A stretch of 40,881 bases of DNA from Sediminispirochaeta sp. (GTDB lineage Bacteria; Spirochaetota; Spirochaetia; B11-G9), in contig JANTFL010000010.1 in NCBI GenBank assembly GCA_024763455.1, forward strand, positions 1-40,881, given 5' to 3'. The translations under genes were made by a program, and so were the position numbers. The notes beneath the pieces are model-generated. The model had not been told where the DNA came from and made no database searches. It worked only from the letters and a program-made list of their open reading frames with translations. This document shows, piece by piece, positions 15,534 through 23,731 of this stretch (positions within the stretch are counted from its first letter, which is position 1; every line of letters starts with the position of its first letter).

Positions 15534-16897
15534 TTCTTGATCTCTATTCCGAATTTTTTTATTTTGCCATGCAGGTTACTGGGGTAAATACCAAGCTGTT
15601 CTGCCGCCCTGGATATATTATAACCGCATTCTTCAAGACTCCGAATAAGGAATTCCCGTTCAAAAGCCTCTTTGGCCTCATTCAGCTTCATCCCTTCGTA
15701 CACTTCAAGATGACCGCCCCCGTTTTGGCCGGCTGGAACCTCGTTAAGGAAGTAGCGGACCGTTTCCTCTTCGATTATGTTTTCATCTGTCATAATATTA
15801 ATACGTTCTATAAAATTTTTCAATTCCCTTACATTTCCCGGCCAGGGGTAATCGTTAAGGATTTTCATCCCTCCCGGCGAAATTGTCTTTGGTGGGGTTT
15901 CAGGGGTCTGGTTAAACCGTTTCATAAAATAGTCAACAAGCAGCTTTATATCCTCTTTCCGCTCCGTAAGAGAGGGAACATGAAGAGGAACAACATTCAG
16001 ACGGTAGTAGAGGTCTTCCCTGAAATTCCCCTTTGCAATCGCTTCCTGAATATCCTTATTCGTTGCAGCAATAATTCTTACATCCACGCTTATCGACTTT
16101 TCACTTCCAATTCTCTCAAACTTCATCTCCTGAATTGCCCGCAGGACTTTCGCCTGGGCACTCAGAGACATGTCTGCAATCTCATCAAGAAACAGGGTTC
16201 CTTTATGGGCAAGTTCGAACTTCCCCTTCCGCCGTGCTACTGCCGAGGTAAAGGATCCCTTTTCATGTCCGAAAAGTTCACTTTCTAGGAGGGTATCGGG
16301 AATTGCTGCACAATTAACTTCGACAAAGGGTCCGGAGGCTCTGTTGCTGAACCGGTGAATAGCCCGTGCAAGGAGCTCTTTTCCGGTACCGTTATCACCG
16401 GTTATCAGGATCTTTGCATCTGATGCAGCACTCTGCTGAATCCGTTCCCATATTTTTTTTATCCCCTCACTTTCGCCGATAATCTTATCTTCCATAAAAA
16501 GAGAATCTTTTAAGGAGGTATTTTCCTTCTTCAAGGTTTCGAATTTTATAGCATTTGAAACAACAGTAATAATCTTTTCCAAAGAAAGCGGTTTTTCCAG
16601 GAAATCAAATGCTCCAAGCTTAACCGCCTTGACCGCCAGATCAATATTCGCGTGTCCGGAGATTATAACTACCTCAAGGTCAGGATAATCGTGCTTTATC
16701 TCTTTAAGAACATCGATCCCTCCCATATTGGGAAGCCATATATCAAGGATAACAAGATCGACATTCTGATCTTTAAGAATACTTAATCCCTCAAATCCGT
16801 CTCCTGCTGTCAGCACAGTGTATTTTTCATCTTCCAGGATATCTGTCAATACGGTTCTAATCCCCGGTTCATCGTCAATTACAAGAATCGTACTCAT
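15530..16897 (-). CDS. ntrX: NtrX-like sigma-54-dependent response regulator
   Basis: A 455-aa response regulator. The receiver domain has Asp8/Asp9, phospho-acceptor Asp52 (LVILDIWLP) and Lys102. The AAA+ domain has Walker A GDNGTGKE (167-174) and Walker B TLFLDE (234-239). A Fis-type helix-turn-helix closes the protein ([22 protein letters not shown]). Such proteins remodel sigma-54 polymerase through the GAFTGA loop, but here that loop is GSFTSA (214-219), with Ser in place of the fifth-position Gly, so sigma-54 contact may be altered. It overlaps ntrY by 4 bases (ATGA) and lexA by 4 bases. The sensor upstream is NtrY-like, which favours NtrX over other NtrC-family names. Confidence 0.88.
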   Translation of the reverse strand: MSTILVIDDEPGIRTVLTDILEDEKYTVLTAGDGFEGLSILKDQNVDLVILDIWLPNMGGIDVLKEIKHDYPDLEVVIISGHANIDLAVKAVKLGAFDFLEKPLSLEKIITVVSNAIKFETLKKENTSLKDSLFMEDKIIGESEGIKKIWERIQQSAASDAKILITGDNGTGKELLARAIHRFSNRASGPFVEVNCAAIPDTLLESELFGHEKGSFTSAVARRKGKFELAHKGTLFLDEIADMSLSAQAKVLRAIQEMKFERIGSEKSISVDVRIIAATNKDIQEAIAKGNFREDLYYRLNVVPLHVPSLTERKEDIKLLVDYFMKRFNQTPETPPKTISPGGMKILNDYPWPGNVRELKNFIERINIMTDENIIEEETVRYFLNEVPAGQNGGGHLEVYEGMKLNEAKEAFEREFLIRSLEECGYNISRAAEQLGIYPSNLHGKIKKFGIEIKK

Positions 16898-18672
16898 ACA
16901 TACTCCTTATCCTTATTGGCAGAGGGAAGATCCATAAAAAAAGTCGTTCCTGTACCTTCTTCTGATTCCAGCCAGATTCTCCCGCTATGCTCAGAGATTA
17001 TCCGTTCTATAATAGGCAGTCCCAATCCGGTCCCCCCCTCTTTCGTTGTAAAATAAGGGTTGAATATCTTCTTCCGAATATCCGAATTCATCCCGATTCC
17101 ATCATCCTGAATCTGTATCCGGCAGTACCTGCTGTTTCCTTTAACAATCTCGTCTGCCTGGATAACAATTCGACCTTTTCCGCCCTTAAGTGATTCGATA
17201 GCATTAGAGAGTAAATTTGAAAAAACACTTTTCAGCAAATCAGGATCTGCCATTAATGATACATCAGTTACACCGGAAATATCTATATCTACCCCGGGGA
17301 AAGAACCCGAATAGAGGGGAATAATTTGTTCCAGGTACTCCCGGAGGTTTATTTTTGATGGATTTGGGACAGGCATCTTTGCGAAGTCACGGAATTGCTC
17401 TATCAGTTTTGTTAAATTTTCAACCTCCTTGATTATAGCATCGGTGGAAGCGGGGAGAATATTCTCCAGAGATTCCGGTGACTCATTGAACTTTTTAAGA
17501 ATTCTCTGAGCTGAAAGCTTGATGGGGGTCAGAGGGTTCTTTATTTCATGAGCCATCCTCTGTGCAATCTCCTGCCATGCAGAAACCTTCTCGTTCTGAA
17601 CCAGATTCTGCCGGGATTGATCCAGCTCACTTACCATTTTGTTGAAAGAATTGACAAGATTTGCCAGATCATCCTTTTGTTTTGTAAGAATTCTGTAAGA
17701 AAAATCCCCCTCAATAACCCTGCTTATCGCTTCTTCAAGATGGACTATGGGTTTAATAATTTCATCGCTGAGAAGGAAACTCGTCAGTATGGAGAGAAGA
17801 AGAATAGGGAGGGAAAAATAAACAAAGAACAGGATCAGCACCGCAAAAAGCTTATTGTAGAAAAACTCAAACCTGGAGTAAAGCTGCATGATACGCGTTA
17901 TATTGCTTGCTTTCGCATCGAAATTCTTCGGCAGAGCAGCACTTATTACAGCGGAGTACTTTCTGCCATCCTTTGTAAAATCCCTTTGAATCTTTAATGC
18001 GGTTCTATCTTTCTGTGTGTACCTTGATACGACGCCCTCGCTCAAACTCATAGATATTCCCAGGGAAGAAAGGCTTTCATCTCCCTTTTTTATAATCAGG
18101 TTCCCTTCTGAACCATATATTTCAAGGGTACTTATCATGGGGTGGACGCTTAAAATGGTGCTCCACATCCTGTCAGGTGAGTCCATCATCCCTGTCAGAA
18201 TATTCTCGTAAATACGGCTTTTGCTAAAGGACTGCAGCTCTGAAGAGAGATGTTTATTGTAATCAAGAGCAAACTCCAGACCATTCTCCAATGCTTCTCC
18301 CGTTCCTGACGAAAACCACGAATTCAGCGCTGTATTTATGAAACTCAAAGATAATATACCCTGAGGGACAGCGGAAAGAAGCGAAAGGAACGTAAAAAAA
18401 ACAAGCAGTTTTGCTTTGAATGAAGCTCCGGGAGTTTTATTTTTTTTCTGTTTTACCAGCCTGATAATGTTTATAACAATACTTGCAATCAGAAAAATCG
18501 GGAGGACAAGGGAAAAACCAAGGATTTTCAGCCTTTCAAGAGAAGCCTCTGCTGATATATCTGAAAGCAGCCTCCCTGCAAAGATCAGTATCATGATGAT
18601 AAGAGCAATGTAAAGAAGGAGAATACTTATTACCTCGGCCAGAACCGGCTGTCCGGCTTTCCTTTTAATCAT
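16894..18672 (-). CDS. ntrY: NtrY-like membrane sensor histidine kinase
   Basis: A 592-aa kinase expected to phosphorylate the adjacent NtrX-like regulator. Three N-terminal membrane helices (about 10-33, 50-72, 88-112) are followed by an extracytoplasmic sensor of about 150 residues and a fourth helix (about 272-300). Then come a HAMP linker (about 301-355), the H-box SAWQEIAQRMAHEIKNPLTP with phospho-accepting His375, and an HATPase with N-, G1- and G2-boxes (FSNLLSNAIESL, IQDDGIGM, GGTGLGLPI). The AWQEIAxRxAHEIKNPLTPIxLSAxR block is characteristic of NtrY. There is no obvious PAS domain between HAMP and the H-box. It lies 12 bases after ptsH and overlaps ntrX by ATGA. Confidence 0.9.
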   Translation of the reverse strand: MIKRKAGQPVLAEVISILLLYIALIIMILIFAGRLLSDISAEASLERLKILGFSLVLPIFLIASIVINIIRLVKQKKNKTPGASFKAKLLVFFTFLSLLSAVPQGILSLSFINTALNSWFSSGTGEALENGLEFALDYNKHLSSELQSFSKSRIYENILTGMMDSPDRMWSTILSVHPMISTLEIYGSEGNLIIKKGDESLSSLGISMSLSEGVVSRYTQKDRTALKIQRDFTKDGRKYSAVISAALPKNFDAKASNITRIMQLYSRFEFFYNKLFAVLILFFVYFSLPILLLSILTSFLLSDEIIKPIVHLEEAISRVIEGDFSYRILTKQKDDLANLVNSFNKMVSELDQSRQNLVQNEKVSAWQEIAQRMAHEIKNPLTPIKLSAQRILKKFNESPESLENILPASTDAIIKEVENLTKLIEQFRDFAKMPVPNPSKINLREYLEQIIPLYSGSFPGVDIDISGVTDVSLMADPDLLKSVFSNLLSNAIESLKGGKGRIVIQADEIVKGNSRYCRIQIQDDGIGMNSDIRKKIFNPYFTTKEGGTGLGLPIIERIISEHSGRIWLESEEGTGTTFFMDLPSANKDKEYV

Positions 18673-18684
18673 CGCAGCCTTTTG

Positions 18685-18948
18685 TTATTCCTCAAAACGG
18701 CTTTCAAACAGCTTTACAAGCGCTGCAACCGCCTCTTTTTCATCCTTTCCTTCTGCACTGATCTTGAGCTCTGATTTATAGTTGGCGCCAAGGGTAATGA
18801 TCCCCATTATGGATTTCCCGTTCACTTTCATATCATCCAGCTCAATGTTTATCTCCGCATCGAATTCGTTGGCTGTCTTTACAATCAAAGCCGCCGGGCG
18901 GGCATGGAGTCCTGCTCTGTTCTTTATTTCTACTGTTTCTGTTACCAT
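18685..18948 (-). CDS. ptsH: Phosphocarrier protein HPr
   Basis: An 87-aa HPr. His15 in RAGLHARPA is the phosphorylation site for Enzyme I, and Ser46 in VNGKSIMGI is the regulatory site for HPr kinase; both are intact. It starts 8 bases after the hprK stop, so kinase and substrate are encoded together. No Enzyme I or sugar permease gene is in the window. In several spirochaetes a partial PTS is thought to act in regulation and not in sugar uptake; whether that holds here cannot be decided from this piece. Confidence 0.95.
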   Translation of the reverse strand: MVTETVEIKNRAGLHARPAALIVKTANEFDAEINIELDDMKVNGKSIMGIITLGANYKSELKISAEGKDEKEAVAALVKLFESRFEE

Positions 18949-18956
18949 AGGTGTTC

Positions 18957-19940
18957 CTAAAAAATATCTTTGTTGTTGAAATATAGATTTCGTGCATTCT
19001 TGCTTTCAAGCCACGTAAGCACGTTCTGATCAAATTCCCTGGCAGCAAAATATCCCAGCTTCTTGAGCCTTTCATTCATTGCTGCAGTTTCAATAATAAT
19101 GGGAATGTTTCTCCCCGCTTTTACCGGGACCTGAACAAGGGGAACCTTGATTCCTAAAATCTCACGGGTATTTTCTCCTGAACCAAGTCTGTCATAAACC
19201 TTTTCCTGATCCCATTCTTCCAGGTCGACAATCATCTGCACCTGCTTTCGGTCCCTGATAGATCCGACGCCGAAAAGATAACTGATATTTATAATCCCCA
19301 GCCCTCTTATCTCCATGTGGTGTCCCAGCCTCTGATCCTTAGCCGAGCCCATAAGGATGTTCCCGCTGACATTCCTCAATTCCACTGAATCATCGGCAAT
19401 CAGCCGGTGCCCCCGTTCAATCAGTTCCAAAGCGGTTTCACTTTTACCCACTCCGCTGTTTCCAGTAATAAGAATCCCGATTCCAAAGACCTCTACGAGC
19501 ACTCCGTGAATGATCTTATGAGGTGCAAATACATTTGAAAGTGCCCGCATTAAACGCATGGCCAACTCGGCAGATGAAAGATCAGTCTGCAGTACCGCGC
19601 AGCCGGATTTCTCGGCAATCTCCAAAAATCTTTTTCCAGGAGTGTGCCTGTTACTGAATATACAGCATGACACATGGTAGGAAAACAACTTTTCCACCGT
19701 TTTCATATTCCCTTCTTTTTCCAGCTTGCATAGGTACGATGATTCCCCCTTCCCGAACAATTGTATCCGGTGAAAGGCAAATTCTTCATAAAACCCGCTC
19801 AGAGTTAAACCAGGACGGTTTATTTCCGGATCAGTAATCTTTCTTACAAGTCCTTTCCTGCCGGCAATACACTTCAAATGAAGTTCATTATGGGCCTTTA
19901 GTTCCAAATTCAGCAGATCCAGTACAGTAAATTCCTTCAT
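18957..19940 (-). CDS. hprK: HPr kinase/phosphorylase
   Basis: A 327-aa bifunctional enzyme that phosphorylates HPr on Ser46 and removes that phosphate. The N-terminal domain (residues 1-130) has the usual HprK pattern (LKCIAGRKGLVRKITDPEINRPGL). The catalytic domain has IIHGVLVE with His145, P-loop GNSGVGKSE (160-168), Asp183/Asp184, and the signature MEIRGLGIINI (209-219). The C-terminus keeps the VPVKAGRNI loop. A terminator for hpf lies upstream, so hprK should have its own start of transcription. The extended -10 candidate 5 bases before its ATG and the lack of a Shine-Dalgarno point to a leaderless or very short leader. Confidence 0.95.
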   Translation of the reverse strand: MKEFTVLDLLNLELKAHNELHLKCIAGRKGLVRKITDPEINRPGLTLSGFYEEFAFHRIQLFGKGESSYLCKLEKEGNMKTVEKLFSYHVSCCIFSNRHTPGKRFLEIAEKSGCAVLQTDLSSAELAMRLMRALSNVFAPHKIIHGVLVEVFGIGILITGNSGVGKSETALELIERGHRLIADDSVELRNVSGNILMGSAKDQRLGHHMEIRGLGIINISYLFGVGSIRDRKQVQMIVDLEEWDQEKVYDRLGSGENTREILGIKVPLVQVPVKAGRNIPIIIETAAMNERLKKLGYFAAREFDQNVLTWLESKNARNLYFNNKDIF

Positions 19941-19945
19941 ATCTT

Positions 19946-19954
19946 ACTATATCA
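19946..19954 (-). promoter_or_regulatory. Candidate extended -10 element for the hprK operon
   Basis: On the minus strand TGA-TATAGT (19946-19954) fits the TGn-TATAAT extended -10 form and ends 5 bases before the hprK ATG. No good -35 is visible, because that position falls in the T-run of the hpf terminator. It is the only evident start signal between that terminator and hprK. Prediction only. Confidence 0.4.
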
Positions 19955-19966
19955 TACTATGTGCAT

Positions 19967-19998
19967 AAAAAAAACGGGTTTCTGCAATGAGAAACCCG
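19967..19998 (-). terminator. Rho-independent terminator of hpf
   Basis: Read on the minus strand, CGGGTTTC (19991-19998) and GAAACCCG (19975-19982) form an 8-bp perfect stem with an 8-base loop. It is followed by an A and then a T-run corresponding to the A-run at 19967-19974 on the plus strand. It ends the hpf message and separates it from hprK. Confidence 0.85.
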
Positions 19999-20005
19999 CT
20001 CTTTT

Positions 20006-20299
20006 CTATACGTGAGATTTGATCTTCGACTTTTCTTTTCTAACTTTTAAATCTAGTTTATCTATAAATACCTCAATCCCCTCATACAGTTCATGGCATT
20101 CCACCCCTAAATGGGCAGATTTCCCCCATCGGAAATGGACGTTACCTTCAACACTGTAACCCTGTTTCTCTTTGGTGACTGTTATCAGAAGATCAACGAT
20201 ATTATCCTTTGCAAAACTGATTCTCTCCAGCTTTTTTTCGAGAAACTCCATTGTAGCATCGCTGATGTTGTAGTGAACGCCTTTTACCTCTAAGTTCAT
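20006..20299 (-). CDS. hpf: Short ribosome hibernation-promoting factor (HPF/RaiA family)
   Basis: A 97-aa cytosolic protein of the short HPF/YfiA class, which binds the 30S decoding region and silences ribosomes under starvation. The pattern MNLEVKGVHYNISDATMEFLEKKLERI, the HFRWGKSAHLGVECHELYEGIEVFIDKLDLKVRKEKSK-like order and the length match the family; the C-terminal dimerisation domain of long HPF is absent. The ATG follows AGGAGG closely. The gene has its own promoter and terminator, so it is probably monocistronic. Confidence 0.9.
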   Translation of the reverse strand: MNLEVKGVHYNISDATMEFLEKKLERISFAKDNIVDLLITVTKEKQGYSVEGNVHFRWGKSAHLGVECHELYEGIEVFIDKLDLKVRKEKSKIKSHV

Positions 20300-20329
20300 A
20301 TAATCCTCCTGGGTTTAGTCCTTAATTCA

Positions 20330-20358
20330 ATGATATAAATATTTATTTTGGAAGTCAA
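20330..20358 (-). promoter_or_regulatory. Sigma-70-type promoter of hpf
   Basis: On the minus strand TTGACT (20353-20358), a 17-base spacer and TATCAT (20330-20335) each match consensus at five of six positions. The leader is about 24 bases long and contains the AGGAGG ribosome site. This is one of the clearest promoters in the window. Confidence 0.7.
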
Positions 20359-20360
20359 AC

Positions 20361-20386
20361 TAAAACTGGTAATTTATGATACCGGT
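20361..20386 (-). terminator. Weak Rho-independent terminator after the glycosyltransferase gene
   Basis: On the minus strand ACCGGTA (20380-20386) pairs with TACCAGT (20365-20371), 7 bp including one G-U pair, with an 8-base loop, followed by TTTTA. It lies 18 bases beyond the stop of the glycosyltransferase gene and abuts the hpf promoter. The U-tract is short, so it may be leaky. Confidence 0.45.
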
Positions 20387-20403
20387 TATTACCCCCAGGA
20401 GCA

Positions 20404-22626
20404 TTACCGGATAAAAGTCTGATACGGGTGTTTTTTCTTCCAGTCGATGATTTCATAGTACATATCCAGAATATTTTCACACATCTTTTCTATAGAGTTT
20501 TCCCCGGCCGTTGTTACTGCTCCCAAAGAAAGACGCTTTCGCTCATCCTCATTTTCCAGAAGATACTTCACTTTCTCCACCCATTCATTTAAATCCGCTT
20601 CCGTTTTATATCCGTTGACTCCGTTACTGACAATGTCGGATATTCCGCTTGAATCAACTGCCACGACGGGAGTCCCGCCGGCCATTGCTTCAAGGATAAC
20701 CATTCCCTGAGTCTCGGAGCGGGAAGAAAAAACAAAGAGATCTGCATCCGCGTAGTACCGGGGGATATCCTCCGGGGGAACTTTACCAAGCAGTACGGCG
20801 TATTGCTGGATGCTATGGGCTTCGATATACCGCTGCATCTCTTCTTCTTCCGGTCCTGTCCCCGCAATAAGGCATTCAAAGGGGACTGTACACTGTTTTG
20901 ACAGCTGCTTGATCCCTTCAAGGAGGAAATACGGGCTTTTCTCTTTTGAAAGCCTGAAGACTGTAAAGAGCTTTACTTTATCCTCCGGCAGATGCGGTTT
21001 TTCCGGAAAGCGGAACTTCTCCAGTTCAATTCCGGTAGGCTGTACAATAATAAGTTTCCCTATTCCAAGGTTCCTCAGATACCGTTTTGCCGATTTAGTT
21101 GGAGCTATAACGGCATCACAGAATCGGGAAAAGTACTTTATAAGCATGTGGGGAATCTGTCCACCGGCAAGCTTGTGAAAGAGCGGTACGTAATGGTTGT
21201 ACTGTTCCAGTCTTGTATGGTAGGTAAAAACAACCGGTTTTTTATGCCTGCCCGCGAGATGCTGCCCGACACTTCCCAGCCAGAAGGGGTGATGTACATG
21301 AACAATATCGGGATCTATTTCCCTGAATTTCCGCCGTATCTTTGATGAAAAGATATTTGAAACAGGAACTATAAGGTCCCCTTTTTTGTAGTGGAAAAGA
21401 GGTGAACACCGTATAATCCCTTCATCAGCATCCACCCTTTCCCCGGCATCATAGTTCGGAGCAAAAACATAGACTGTATGCCCCTTTGCCTCAAGCCCCT
21501 TTTTTAAACGGGATATAGACAGGGGAACACCGCCTATAAAAGGGAGATAGTTGTTTGTAAACATAGCTATCGTGAGAGGATAATCCTTTTTTACCGGATT
21601 GTTGAAATCAGGATAGTAATCAATCCGCTCAATCAGCTGTGTATAGACAAGATAAATAACCAGGAAAAGAACCGATATAATTAAAAGCACATTAACAAAA
21701 TAGACGTATACCCAGGAATAGATCGTATTCCATACATGTCCTAAAAAGGTTAATTCCTCGGGCAGTTTTTCCTGTTCCGGTTTGAGAAGGGATACAGATA
21801 CAGTACCGCTGACTACAGAAATTTCAGCACAGTGAAAAAAGTTTTCAGAATCCTGAAAGTCAAAGGTACCCCCGCCCCCTCCGGTACTCAGGTAAAGGAC
21901 ACCATCTTTGGTTTCACGGTTAAATCCTCCGCTGTTGGAGGAGATAACTGCAGAGACACCTGTTTTTGCAAACAGATCAAGAAGATTCTGTCTATAAGAA
22001 CTGCTCATTGTATAGCTGTTTTCCAGCCCTGTCTCTTTCTCCTCCCCGCTGACAGGGGAGCGGTTCATAAAAACAAAGCGGTTTTGCACATTTCCTATAT
22101 TCTCAAGCAGATCTTCCAGCCAGCTTACCTGGTAATTCTCTTCCGTATATCCGGTAGTATCCAGAAATAAAAACTCGGATTGCCCGGCAATGAAAAAGAA
22201 CACCGGAGATCCTATATGGCGGAAGTAATTTTTTGCCCCATAGTCTGAGAGTTCAGAATCTCCGAAGGTAAAAAGCACAGGTTTATTCAGCTTTTGCAGC
22301 GTCCGGTGCAGTGCGGCATATTTATCATTAGCACCATCTAGTACTGCATCACCCAGAAGCACAACAAAATCAGCTTTGGAGTTGTTGATCAGGGGAACAA
22401 GTTTCTGCTCAAAAACGTTTACGGAGTTCCGTATGTTTCCTACCGCAACAAAGGAGTAATTATTCCTTGCAGCAATGAGATTCTCGATCTGTAAAGCATT
22501 CCGGGCATTAAAATCAATAAAATCAGAAGAATTCAGTGTAAGAATAATTTTCAACGTACCAAAGGCAAAGTATAGCAACAGAAAAAAACCTATAATAATC
22601 CGTCTTTTTGTATTATGCGGCATCAT
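20404..22626 (-). CDS. GT4 glycosyltransferase fused to a membrane-anchored degenerate metallophosphoesterase domain
   Basis: About 740 aa from ATG 22626 (GGAGG just upstream; the frame is open to 22659, and ATG 22623 is also possible). A KRR-preceded membrane helix (about 9-28) leads into an outside domain (about 50-300) homologous to the metallophosphoesterase encoded at 23732-24760, including the shared GGGG segment. Here the metal residues are mostly lost: MGDN becomes VGNI, GNHDE becomes GDSEL, MHVP becomes MNRS, and GHIH becomes SNSG. A second helix (about 305-330) returns to the cytoplasm. A GT4 glycosyltransferase follows (MFTNNYLPFIGGVP, VHHPFWLG, YHTRLEQYNHYVP, the GTGPEEEEM region, SETQGMVILEAMAGGTPVVA), closest in feel to diacylglycerol glucosyltransferases. 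It overlaps the upstream membrane-protein gene by about 14 bases. Confidence 0.85.
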   Translation of the reverse strand: MMPHNTKRRIIIGFFLLLYFAFGTLKIILTLNSSDFIDFNARNALQIENLIAARNNYSFVAVGNIRNSVNVFEQKLVPLINNSKADFVVLLGDAVLDGANDKYAALHRTLQKLNKPVLFTFGDSELSDYGAKNYFRHIGSPVFFFIAGQSEFLFLDTTGYTEENYQVSWLEDLLENIGNVQNRFVFMNRSPVSGEEKETGLENSYTMSSSYRQNLLDLFAKTGVSAVISSNSGGFNRETKDGVLYLSTGGGGGTFDFQDSENFFHCAEISVVSGTVSVSLLKPEQEKLPEELTFLGHVWNTIYSWVYVYFVNVLLIISVLFLVIYLVYTQLIERIDYYPDFNNPVKKDYPLTIAMFTNNYLPFIGGVPLSISRLKKGLEAKGHTVYVFAPNYDAGERVDADEGIIRCSPLFHYKKGDLIVPVSNIFSSKIRRKFREIDPDIVHVHHPFWLGSVGQHLAGRHKKPVVFTYHTRLEQYNHYVPLFHKLAGGQIPHMLIKYFSRFCDAVIAPTKSAKRYLRNLGIGKLIIVQPTGIELEKFRFPEKPHLPEDKVKLFTVFRLSKEKSPYFLLEGIKQLSKQCTVPFECLIAGTGPEEEEMQRYIEAHSIQQYAVLLGKVPPEDIPRYYADADLFVFSSRSETQGMVILEAMAGGTPVVAVDSSGISDIVSNGVNGYKTEADLNEWVEKVKYLLENEDERKRLSLGAVTTAGENSIEKMCENILDMYYEIIDWKKKHPYQTFIR

Positions 22627-23656
22627 CCTTCCTCCATACTTCCCGGTAAAAGACCACAAAGCCGATTATCATTCCCAGGTACATTGTAAGAAACCTCCAG
22701 TAAAAGGTAAGGGGTGCAACATATTCCGGAGATACAAAATGGGAGAAAATAAGTGCAAAGCCCCCTTCCGCTACCCCGCTTCCCCCGGGGGTTGGGGTAA
22801 AATAGATTAAAAATGTAATAAGGACCTGAATTGAAAGCACAGTTAAAAGATGGACCTGCACATTCATTGCCCGTATAAGAATGTAAGGAAAGAAAAAGAG
22901 AAGAAAGAGATAGATACAGGAGGACAGGAGCGACAAGAACAGATATACTTTCCGTCCCTTCCAGAAGAGCACCAGACTTTCTGCAAAGTGAGCAATTTCA
23001 CGGTCAACAGCTACTTTCATTGTCTCGCATTTTTCCGGCTTCAGAATATGGATTTTCCGCAGCAAATTCAAAAAAGAGAAAATGATTTTTTTAAGCTGTG
23101 CTTTCTGTTTTACAAGACCGTAGAAAAGAACAACATAGATCGTTATTAAAAGCAGTGAATAGAGTACCCCGTGCTGGATGTTTATAACGCTCTTAAGCCC
23201 TTTTTCGACAGTGAGAATTACAGGAACCGAAGCAAATATCACAATAGATGCAATAACGGTCCTGATTGTCGTTGCCGCAGTTGCCGTTCCTACAGGAATC
23301 CTGTTTTTACTCAGGAAATAGATCTGTGCAAAACCGCCGCCGGTTGCCAGGGGTGTTACCCCTGAGGCAAAGACATTGATAAAGATGAGTTTTATCATAA
23401 GGAGAAAGGAAACATCCGTCCCGATGGTTTTAAAGACAAAAAGAAGCCGCAGTCCGTCAAAGAAATAGAAGAGAAGCAGCATGATAACAAGAACCACTAC
23501 AGTTCCCCCGGTAAATACCCCCGGTACAATAAGGCTCCCTGCCCCTTTGAAACCCTTAAAGATAAGATAGAGGGTGAGTCCTGCGAGGAAAATGAACACC
23601 AGACTGCCTATTATATAGGTTACATATTCTTTTTTAAGTTTTCGTTTTTCCTGCAC
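22613..23656 (-). CDS. YbhN/AglD-type integral membrane protein (lysylphosphatidylglycerol synthase TM family)
   Basis: About 347 aa with 7-8 membrane helices, matching the LPG_synthase_TM/UPF0104 family (YbhN, AglD, the flippase half of MprF). Features are ATGGGFAQIYFLSKNRIPVGTATAA near residues 100-125, a central basic cytosolic loop, and FLIYFTPTPGGSGVAEGGFALIF near the C-terminus, the family's hallmark PxPGGxGxxE segment. Members are proposed to move or expose lipids across the membrane. I use the GTG at 23656, which follows GGAGG by 4 bases; the in-frame GTG at 23674 precedes that site. Coupling with the glycosyltransferase suggests handling of the glycolipid it makes (inference). Confidence 0.82.
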   Translation of the reverse strand: MQEKRKLKKEYVTYIIGSLVFIFLAGLTLYLIFKGFKGAGSLIVPGVFTGGTVVVLVIMLLLFYFFDGLRLLFVFKTIGTDVSFLLMIKLIFINVFASGVTPLATGGGFAQIYFLSKNRIPVGTATAATTIRTVIASIVIFASVPVILTVEKGLKSVINIQHGVLYSLLLITIYVVLFYGLVKQKAQLKKIIFSFLNLLRKIHILKPEKCETMKVAVDREIAHFAESLVLFWKGRKVYLFLSLLSSCIYLFLLFFFPYILIRAMNVQVHLLTVLSIQVLITFLIYFTPTPGGSGVAEGGFALIFSHFVSPEYVAPLTFYWRFLTMYLGMIIGFVVFYREVWRKDDAA

Positions 23657-23716
23657 AGATCCTCCATTCAGCACGCTACTATACCGTAAACTACTATAGC
23701 TGTTTTCGAAATCCTG

Positions 23717-23725
23717 TGCTATGAT
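23717..23725 (+). promoter_or_regulatory. Candidate extended -10 promoter of the metallophosphoesterase gene
   Basis: TGC-TATGAT (23717-23725) is a good TGn extended -10. The -35 region is weak, as is usual for extended -10 promoters. Only 6 bases (CTTGCC) separate it from the ATG at 23732, which has no Shine-Dalgarno, so the transcript would begin at or next to the start codon. Confidence 0.45.
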
Positions 23726-23731
23726 CTTGCC

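Noticed and set aside
15518..16288. Plus-strand open frame of 256 codons under ntrX
   Set aside because: It is an antisense shadow of the response regulator; no ribosome site, odd composition.
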